A DNA stretch of 20,055 bases, taken from contig NZ_CALDMP010000015.1 in assembly GCF_937915125.1 (NCBI RefSeq), positions 1 through 20,055 of the forward strand, given 5' to 3'. The notes beneath the pieces are model-generated. The model had not been told where the DNA came from and searched no databases. It worked only from the letters and a program-made list of their open reading frames with translations. Origin of the DNA: an uncultured Ruminococcus sp. (lineage in GTDB: Bacteria; Bacillota; Clostridia; Oscillospirales; Ruminococcaceae). The position numbers were made by a program, and so were the translations under genes. Positions 14,841 through 20,055 of the stretch are shown one piece after another (position 1 is the first letter of the stretch; each line of letters opens with the position of its first letter).

Positions 14841-14887
14841 ATCTTTCACCATACTTTCTATTTTAAATCAGTGCTTCCTTAACATCC

Positions 14888-15886
14888 TCATTCCACAGTT
14901 AATGCCTTGTGCAATACCTCCAGATTCTCCTCCATCCGTGACAAGTAGGTCACACCGTCATCCATTTCCTCCTGGGTCACAGATTGCAGAGAATTAAGCA
15001 CCAATATTTTCCCATCAGAATCTGCGTTTTCCAGCACTGTCCGGGCAAGGGATTGATTATTGCCTTCCGCAGCGAGAACACAGGGCAATTTCAATTCCTT
15101 CAGTTTCCGGGACAAAAAGGCAATCGTCTCAAAGCTTGCCTCCGTCTCTGCGGAACAGCCCGGAAATGCCGCATAATAGGTCAGGTCATAATCCTCTGCC
15201 AGATAGCGGAAAGGAAACCGGTCTGCCACCAGAATGGTACTGCGCACAGCATCCGCCATCATCTCCTGATATTTCTCATCCAGTGCCTGCAATTCACGAA
15301 TATAGGTAGCACAGTTTTCCTGATACTGCGCCCCATGCGCCGGGTCCACTTCGCAAAGGGCATCCCGGATAGCTTCGCAGGCGGGCTGTGCCCGGCGCAG
15401 GGAGAGCCAGACGTGCTCGTCCAGTTCTTCCTCCTCTTCGTGGTCGTGATCTTCGTCCTCGTGTTCCTCATGGTCATGATGGTGATGTTCCTCTTCCTGC
15501 ATTCCCTCCACGATCACTTCCTCGTCAGCATCTGCCGCCTCCATCATGGAAACGACCCGGACAGTGTCATTTTCCGCCGTTTCCAGCACATCCGTCACCC
15601 ATTGATCCGACGCACCACCCACATAGCAGAATACATCTGCCCGGGAGATGGCGGCAATGTCCTTTACAGACGGCTGATAGCTGTGCAGATCTGTGCCGCC
15701 TTTCACCAGCAGCGTCACATCCACCCCGTCCACATCACCGACGATCCGGCGTGTCCAGTCATATTCCGGGAATATCGTGCAGACCACCTGCACCTGTCCC
15801 ACAGTTTCCACGGCCTCGCCGCAGCCTGTCAGCAGAAAACACCACCCCAGGCATACAGCAAGCGTCAGTGCCAATTTTCGTCTCAT
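14888..15886 (-). CDS. znuA: ZnuA-type metal-binding lipoprotein
   Basis: Predicted 332-residue substrate-binding lipoprotein that captures metal outside the membrane for the ZnuBC-type transporter. The signal sequence ends in the lipobox LLTGC, giving lipidated Cys22. The cluster A-I binding protein fold is supported by a metal-ligand His in GTDLHSY (H68), DEHVW (H158), and later FRYLAEDY and ALAAEG-like segments. A loop at about residues 131-156 is made almost entirely of His, Asp and Glu, which is typical of zinc-specific ZnuA/AdcA proteins and absent from most manganese binders. It is the first gene of the operon, so binding protein precedes ATPase and permease. The ATG at 15886 has AAAGGA upstream. 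A consensus promoter and a Fur-like dyad precede it. Confidence 0.93.
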   Translation of the reverse strand: MRRKLALTLAVCLGWCFLLTGCGEAVETVGQVQVVCTIFPEYDWTRRIVGDVDGVDVTLLVKGGTDLHSYQPSVKDIAAISRADVFCYVGGASDQWVTDVLETAENDTVRVVSMMEAADADEEVIVEGMQEEEHHHHDHEEHEDEDHDHEEEEELDEHVWLSLRRAQPACEAIRDALCEVDPAHGAQYQENCATYIRELQALDEKYQEMMADAVRSTILVADRFPFRYLAEDYDLTYYAAFPGCSAETEASFETIAFLSRKLKELKLPCVLAAEGNNQSLARTVLENADSDGKILVLNSLQSVTQEEMDDGVTYLSRMEENLEVLHKALTVE

Positions 15887-15947
15887 ATGATTCCTTTCAT
15901 AAGGCAGAAAAACAGGGGCGCTTCACGTCCCCCGTTCGATTCCAATT

Positions 15948-15962
15948 TGAAAATGGTTTTCA
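15948..15962 (-). promoter_or_regulatory. Candidate Fur/Zur-family operator of the znu operon
   Basis: TGAAAA and TTTTCA form a perfect inverted repeat with a 3-base centre. It starts 7 bp downstream of the -10 hexamer, at the expected transcription start, where a bound repressor would block polymerase. The shape resembles Fur-family boxes but is not the Bacillus Zur consensus. Assignment to a zinc repressor is inference from the gene it controls. Confidence 0.5.
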
Positions 15963-15969
15963 TATTCAT

Positions 15970-15998
15970 ATTATAGCAGATTCTATAAGAGATGTCAA
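15970..15998 (-). promoter_or_regulatory. Promoter of the znuA-znuC-znuB operon
   Basis: On the minus strand consensus TTGACA (15993-15998) and TATAAT (15970-15975) are separated by 17 bp ending in TGC. Confidence 0.88.
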
Positions 15999-16029
15999 GA
16001 GGGAATTTTTCACGAATCAAAGCAGATTC

Positions 16030-16147
16030 TCGTAGGGAACGACCCCCGTGTCGTTCCGCCAGATGTTCCACATCGAACGAAATAATTTTTGTTATGCCGT
16101 CAGATGCTTCATGTTGAAGGGAACGACACGGGGGTCGTTCCCTACGA
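16030..16147. repeat. 118-bp element with perfect 28-bp inverted ends
   Basis: The left arm 16030-16057 (starting TCGTAGGGAACGACC) is the exact reverse complement of the right arm 16120-16147. The left arm also folds on itself through GGAACGAC and GTCGTTCC. The 62-bp middle has no ORF. It sits between the divergent znuA and gntR promoters. Related GTAGGGAACGAC palindromes are, to my knowledge, dispersed in clostridial genomes. No clear target duplication was found. Confidence 0.75.
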
Positions 16148-16172
16148 TTGAAATAATTTTTTCCAACACCCC

Positions 16173-16201
16173 TTGACAACGTCTTTGGGATATGCTATAC
16201 T
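16173..16201 (+). promoter_or_regulatory. Promoter of the gntR-ABC transporter operon
   Basis: TTGACA (16173-16178) is 17 bp from TATACT (16196-16201), with TGC before the -10. The leader to the first start codon is about 105 bp. Confidence 0.85.
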
Positions 16202-16205
16202 GTAT

Positions 16206-16230
16206 GTGTTGCATGAAGTGTACAACACTT
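16206..16230 (+). promoter_or_regulatory. Candidate operator for the GntR regulator
   Basis: Two overlapping dyads follow the -10: GTGTTG (16206-16211) with CAACAC (16223-16228), and AAGTGT (16216-16221) with ACACTT (16225-16230). A direct repeat AACGCATA occurs just downstream. Position over the transcription start fits autorepression by the first gene, as is known for YtrA-type regulators. Which dyad is bound cannot be told. Confidence 0.5.
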
Positions 16231-16314
16231 ATAACGCATACAACGCATAAACAATTATGCTGAAACTGAATTGGAATCACATGCATACATCAGAACAGGA
16301 ATGGAGGTTTTGCC

Positions 16315-16716
16315 ATGTTTCAGATTGATCCCATGTCACGAGAGCCTGTCTATGAGCAGATCATTGCACAGGTAGAACGCTTTATTTTAACAAACGTGCT
16401 TCTGCCGGGGAGTCAGATCCCATCGGTGCGGAGCGTTTCTATGACCAATTCCATCAATCCCCGTACCATTTTAAAGGCATATACAGACCTGGATGCCCGT
16501 GGGCTGATCCAGTCTGTACCGGGAAAAGGCTATTTTGTCTGCGCAGACGCACAGGAGAAGCTGTTACAGAAAGGGCGTGCAAAGATGAAAGATCTGACAG
16601 AACTGCTCACAGAGCTGGCGATTGCCGGCGTGACCAAAGAAGAGATCAGTGCCTGTGTGGAACAGGCATTTGCAGACGCAAAAAATCAAAACCAATCGGG
16701 AGGGACTACAGTATGA
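16315..16716 (+). CDS. GntR-family transcriptional regulator, YtrA subfamily
   Basis: Predicted 133-residue DNA-binding repressor. The N-terminal winged helix spans about residues 8-75 and shows the GntR pattern PVYEQI, LLPGSQIPSVRSV, NPRTILKAYTDLDARGLI and GKGYFV. Only about 50 mostly helical residues follow, so the large effector domain of FadR, HutC or MocR types is missing. This short form is the YtrA subfamily, which usually represses its own operon encoding ABC transporters linked to cell-envelope stress or peptide antibiotics. TGGAGG lies 7 bases before the ATG. The stop codon overlaps the ATG of the ATPase gene (ATGA), so the two are co-translated. A signal molecule cannot be deduced. 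Confidence 0.93.
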   Translation: MFQIDPMSREPVYEQIIAQVERFILTNVLLPGSQIPSVRSVSMTNSINPRTILKAYTDLDARGLIQSVPGKGYFVCADAQEKLLQKGRAKMKDLTELLTELAIAGVTKEEISACVEQAFADAKNQNQSGGTTV

Positions 16717-17642
16717 TCGAAGTAAAAAATCTCACAAAGCGGTTTCAGGATTTCACCGCACTGGAAAATGTCACATGTACCATCGGTTCCGGCTGCATCT
16801 ATGGCATGGTCGGCTCCAACGGCGCCGGAAAATCCACATTTCTGCGTGCCCTCACCGGTGTATACCAGCCGGACGGCGGCCGAATCCTCATTGACGGAAA
16901 GCCGGTCTGGGATAATCCGTCCGTAAAGCGCCGCATTGCCTATGTGCCCGATGAACTGTACTTCCTCGCCGGCGCCAATCTAAACCGCATGGAACGGATG
17001 TACCGCAATACATACCCGGATTTTGATCCGAAACAGTTCCACAAGCTCTGCGACCAGCTCCAGCTGCCCCGGAACAAATCTCTGGGACAATTCTCCAAGG
17101 GCATGCGCCGCCAGGCAGCGACCATTCTGGCACTGTCCTGCAAGCCGGACTACCTCTTTTTCGACGAGACATTTGACGGTCTGGATCCGGTCATGCGAAA
17201 TTTCGTGAAGCGGCTGATCTGCGAGGATGTTCTGGAGCGAGGGGCTTCGGCAATTATCACCTCTCACTCTCTCCGGGAGCTGGAGGATATCTGCGACCAG
17301 CTGGCACTGCTTCACAAGGGCGGTCTGGTGCTGGAAAGCGACATCGAAAACCTCAAGACCTCCCAGTTCAAGATTCAGATCGCATTCCGGGAGGAATATG
17401 ATAAGTCCAAGTTCGACGGCATCCAGATCTCCCACTTTGAAAAGAACGGCAGCGTGGCAAATATGATCGTAGGTGGTGACCGTGACGATATTGTGGAGAA
17501 ACTCCGTGCCATGCAGCCCATTCTCCTGGATGTGCTCCCCCTGTCACTGGAGGAGATTTTCACCTATGAAATGGAAACCCTGGGCTATACGTTCCAGATC
17601 GACGAAATGAACGAGGAGGGTGCTACAAGTGCAAAATCTTGA
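16713..17642 (+). CDS. ABC transporter ATP-binding protein (YtrB-like)
   Basis: Predicted 309-residue ATPase energising the permease at 17784-19907. Walker A is GSNGAGKST (34-42). The signature is a degenerate FSKGMRRQ (127-134) rather than LSGGQ, as is common in the YtrB/BcrA-like exporters. Walker B is YLFFDE (147-152), followed by FDGLDP and the switch His in ITSHSLRELED. At the usual Q-loop position the sequence reads AYVPDELYF, with Asp where many ABC proteins have Gln. An approximately 85-residue C-terminal extension follows the nucleotide domain. It overlaps gntR by 4 bp and the next small gene by 14 bp, pointing to a tightly coupled operon. The transported substrate is unknown. Confidence 0.93.
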   Translation: MIEVKNLTKRFQDFTALENVTCTIGSGCIYGMVGSNGAGKSTFLRALTGVYQPDGGRILIDGKPVWDNPSVKRRIAYVPDELYFLAGANLNRMERMYRNTYPDFDPKQFHKLCDQLQLPRNKSLGQFSKGMRRQAATILALSCKPDYLFFDETFDGLDPVMRNFVKRLICEDVLERGASAIITSHSLRELEDICDQLALLHKGGLVLESDIENLKTSQFKIQIAFREEYDKSKFDGIQISHFEKNGSVANMIVGGDRDDIVEKLRAMQPILLDVLPLSLEEIFTYEMETLGYTFQIDEMNEEGATSAKS

Positions 17643-17787
17643 GAAACGCTATTCCTACCATCATCATGACAGACGGGAAATGCGCCGTCAGTTTCTGACC
17701 AATCTGGTCATCCTGCTGCTGGTGCTGGGATTGGCGGCAGTATGTGCAGTGACCTATTTTCACGCAAGAGGAGGATTTGTAAGATGA
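17629..17787 (+). CDS. Small single-span membrane protein of the ABC operon (52 residues)
   Basis: This short gene starts with GTG at 17629, inside the last 14 bases of the ATPase gene, in a different frame, and ends in TGA overlapping the permease ATG (ATGA at 17784-17787). AGGAGG lies 9 bases upstream of the GTG. The product starts MQNLEKRYSYHHHDRREMRR, a strongly basic, His-containing tail, followed by one hydrophobic segment of about 22 residues (FLTNLVILLLVLGLAAVCAV) and a short end ARGGFVR. By the positive-inside rule the N-terminus is cytoplasmic. I do not recognise a family. Overlap with both neighbours and a good ribosome site favour a real gene, perhaps a small transporter subunit. 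An alternative is that translation here only couples ATPase and permease synthesis. Confidence 0.7.
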   Translation: MQNLEKRYSYHHHDRREMRRQFLTNLVILLLVLGLAAVCAVTYFHARGGFVR

Positions 17788-19907
17788 ATAAAAAGCAATC
17801 AATATTTTCCCTGGGACTGCTGCGGGAGGGATTCCGGCAGTGCCAGATGATCGGCATTCTTGCCATGGTAATTATGGTACTGGGTGCCCTGTTTATGCCC
17901 ATTAGTCATGTGGTCAATGTAGCAAATGATCCCTATTATGTCACAGAGGCGTGGAATGCCTGGAGTGCAAATCCCCTGCTGCTTGTAGTGCTGTTAGCTG
18001 CACCGCTGATGGCTCTGGTACTGTTCCACTTTCTGGACAGCCGTGCCGCTTCTGATTTGTATCACGCAATGCCCCACAAACGCATCACCCTCTATCTCAG
18101 CTATGCCGGAGCAATTCTCCTGTGGGTCGTACTGCTGATGGCAGTGAGCACCGTGGTTTCTCTCATCTCCTGTGCCATCACCCACCAGTACATCACTCTA
18201 TTATACGACACCATTCTGCCCTATCTGTGCAGTATTTTCCTCACTTGTGCCCTGATGATTTCCGGCATTCTCATTGCCATGAGTCTCACGGGAACTGTAT
18301 TCACAAACGTGCTGTTTTCCGCCATCCTGTTGTTTCTGCCTCGGTTCTGCATTTATTTCCTGAGCGAAGCGGTTACAGGCAATATGCCCTTTATGTACGG
18401 CGCAGGGGAATCCGACAGCTTTTTCCGCAGCAGCAACAACCTGTTGTTCTCTCTGGTCAACGGATTATTTGGTATCAACTTCAGCGACAGCATTGTCAAT
18501 GTATTCAAGCCCGGCTGGCAGGCGATCGTCTACACCCTGCTTCTGGCACTGATCTACTTCGCCGTTGGCGCATGGCTGTTCTGCCGCCGCCGCAGTGAAG
18601 CCGCCGGACAGTCGGCACCCAGCCGGATGCTCCAGAATATCTACCGTATTGTGGTAACTATGACCTACTGTGTCTTTGTCACTGCGGCACTGCACGCTTG
18701 TCTGCAACAGGGGCTGAGCGGCGATGACTGGTTTGTATTCCTGATCCTGTATATCATTGCCCTCCTGATCTATTTCACCTATGAGCTGATCACCACAAAA
18801 AAATGGCATAATCTGCTCCGGGCGATGCCGGGTCTGGCAGTATTGGCTGTCCTGAACGGCGGTATCCTGCTGGGCATGCATGTGGCGCAAGAAAAGATCC
18901 TGGATCAGCGTCCGGCAGTGCAGGAGATCGAAAGCGTATCTTTCCGGAGCGGCAACAATACCCTTTATCAGGGTGCCAATCTGGAATATGGAGAGTACGT
19001 AAATCTGGAGAGCCAGAAGATCAAGATCACCGATCCCACCGTCATTTCTCTGGTATCCTACTACCTGAATGAGAACATTGAAACATGGGAAAAGGGACAC
19101 GATTCCTACTTTAACAAATACTATAACTATTCCGGCGCACAGGCATATACAGATTATACTGTCACCATCCGCACCAAGGATGATACCCTGTATCGTTCCG
19201 TTATGATCCCGAATTCCGAAGCCAACACACTTATTGAGTCGTTACAGAGCAACGAGGACTTCGTCAAGGCATGGATGACGCCGCCGGAACCGGTTGAGAA
19301 CACGCTGTACTTAGAGACATACACAGGTGCGGAAGACTTTGACGTAGAATCCCTGTATGACTCCTACATAGAAGAATTGAAAACCGTTCCCTTTGAAAAG
19401 TTCTATGAAAAGCAGACCAAATATGCAAGCGGCTCAGTAAGCTTCGGCTACACCTTCCGTGCAAATGGCTATAATCTGACTATCAGCTGTCCGATCTATG
19501 CCGATCTGATGCCGAAAACCCTCCAGAAATACTATGATATGCTCTACGATGCACAGGCAGATTCCCGTGACGCATTCTTGCACAATTCCAATATAAACGC
19601 TTCACTGAATGTCAATGCCTACGGCAGAACGATCAATGGCTCCTACAAATATGCAAACTGCTATGACGATGCAGACGATGCACCGCTGGGCGAACTGGAG
19701 AGCTATGCGCTGCTTCTGGAATATGCAGAGGACAGACCGGTCCAGGCTGGTGAGGCATATGCAGAAGTCTGGCTCTATCCCTACGTGACATCGGACGATG
19801 AAGAGGAATATAGTGAGATCTATGTTATTCTTCCACTCAGTGACAATTTCTTCTCGGATGCACGGGTGAATGAGCACTTTGATACTGGGTATTATGATGA
19901 ATACTAA
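17784..19907 (+). CDS. ABC transporter permease with large C-terminal extracytoplasmic domain
   Basis: Predicted 707-residue membrane subunit partnering the ATPase at 16713-17642. About nine hydrophobic spans lie in residues 20-385 (for example IGILAMVIMVLGALFMPI, PLLLVVLLAAPLMALVLF and PGLAVLAVLNGGILLGMH). They are followed by about 320 hydrophilic, Tyr- and Asp-rich residues that should lie outside the cell if the N-terminus is inside. The DLYHAMPHKR segment after the second span is typical of clostridial permeases in YtrA-type operons, often annotated as ABC-2-like or DUF6449 proteins. The function of the outer domain is not known; sensing or handling of envelope compounds is an inference. 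The ATG at 17784 has GAGGAGG 9 bases upstream and overlaps the small gene's stop. After the stop there are 60 bp before repeat copy 4, the only visible terminator. Confidence 0.88.
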   Translation: MNKKQSIFSLGLLREGFRQCQMIGILAMVIMVLGALFMPISHVVNVANDPYYVTEAWNAWSANPLLLVVLLAAPLMALVLFHFLDSRAASDLYHAMPHKRITLYLSYAGAILLWVVLLMAVSTVVSLISCAITHQYITLLYDTILPYLCSIFLTCALMISGILIAMSLTGTVFTNVLFSAILLFLPRFCIYFLSEAVTGNMPFMYGAGESDSFFRSSNNLLFSLVNGLFGINFSDSIVNVFKPGWQAIVYTLLLALIYFAVGAWLFCRRRSEAAGQSAPSRMLQNIYRIVVTMTYCVFVTAALHACLQQGLSGDDWFVFLILYIIALLIYFTYELITTKKWHNLLRAMPGLAVLAVLNGGILLGMHVAQEKILDQRPAVQEIESVSFRSGNNTLYQGANLEYGEYVNLESQKIKITDPTVISLVSYYLNENIETWEKGHDSYFNKYYNYSGAQAYTDYTVTIRTKDDTLYRSVMIPNSEANTLIESLQSNEDFVKAWMTPPEPVENTLYLETYTGAEDFDVESLYDSYIEELKTVPFEKFYEKQTKYASGSVSFGYTFRANGYNLTISCPIYADLMPKTLQKYYDMLYDAQADSRDAFLHNSNINASLNVNAYGRTINGSYKYANCYDDADDAPLGELESYALLLEYAEDRPVQAGEAYAEVWLYPYVTSDDEEEYSEIYVILPLSDNFFSDARVNEHFDTGYYDEY

Positions 19908-19967
19908 TATCAGGAGACTGAACCGATTTATTTCCGACAACTTCTTATGATAAAACTTCTTCCTTAA

Positions 19968-20055
19968 GGCAATACCGCACAAAGATTGTGCATCAGGTGC
20001 GCAGTCAGATTTTTCGTCAGATGAAACAAAAAGCGGAGTGAATACTTTGTGTATT
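19968..20055 (+). repeat. Terminator-bearing palindromic repeat, copy 4 (right part cut off by window end)
   Basis: It begins with the inverted-repeat end GGCAATACCGCACAAAGA, continues with the conserved GCGCAGTCAGATTTTTCGTC segment and stops at the central hairpin when the window ends. It lies 60 bp after the permease stop codon, in the same 3'-end position as the other copies. Confidence 0.85.

Noticed and set aside
16202..16314. Riboswitch or attenuator in the gntR leader
   Set aside because: The leader has dyads near the start site but no terminator/antiterminator pair or known aptamer pattern that I can recognise.
17629..17787. Frameshift separating the ATPase from the permease
   Set aside because: ATPase and permease are each complete with their own ribosome sites; the intervening DNA holds a separate short gene.
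1..20055. Circular plasmid or phage genome suggested by identical ends
   Set aside because: The shared 19 bases are the centre of a repeat present four times, and the genes are chromosomal housekeeping and transport genes with no replication or phage functions.

Overview
The window looks like chromosomal DNA of a Gram-positive, anaerobic gut or rumen clostridium, most likely Ruminococcus or a close relative (Oscillospiraceae). This is an inference from two secreted leucine-rich-repeat proteins ending in type I dockerins, one with a Thr-rich linker of the kind seen in cellulosome-forming ruminococci, from balanced base composition, strong AGGAGG ribosome sites, and many small palindromic repeats. 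No phage, plasmid or transposase gene was seen. The 12 larger genes belong to recognisable families; one small gene (17629-17787) does not.

Layout, left to right: a membrane protein with a C-terminal zinc ribbon (114-1250, -); ftsH, the membrane AAA+ zinc protease (1881-3719, +); two paralogous LRR-dockerin proteins (3790-5523 and 7617-9704, -) flanking asnB, asparagine synthetase (5656-7488, -); a flippase-like polytopic membrane protein (10034-10984, +); a metallo-beta-lactamase-fold hydrolase (11263-11991, -) and a DUF218/YdcF-type protein (12106-12870, -); a znuA-znuC-znuB type metal-uptake operon (15886 down to 13284, -) with a Fur/Zur-like dyad just downstream of its promoter; and a translationally coupled four-gene operon (16315-19907, +) encoding a YtrA-type GntR repressor, an ABC ATPase, a 52-residue single-span membrane protein and a large ABC permease.

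The non-coding DNA is unusually structured. A 171-172 bp imperfect palindrome with inverted ends occurs four times (1-103 cut by the window edge, 11088-11258, 13024-13195, 19968-20055 cut by the edge). Each copy carries a hairpin flanked by A- and T-runs that reads as a bidirectional terminator, and each lies at the 3' end of a gene. One copy is nested in a second inverted-repeat element (13004-13278). A different 324-bp element (1412-1735), with 17-bp inverted ends and a TACTA target duplication, is packed with eight consecutive stem-loops. The three divergent-promoter gaps (zinc-ribbon/ftsH, LRR/flippase, znuA/gntR) each contain an inverted-repeat element, whereas the terminator palindromes sit only at gene ends.

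Eight well-formed sigma-A type promoters were located. All have a 17-bp spacer and a TG one base upstream of the -10 hexamer. The first 19 and last 19 bases of the window are identical and lie at the centre of the same repeat, so the sequence is probably a contig broken at that repeat.
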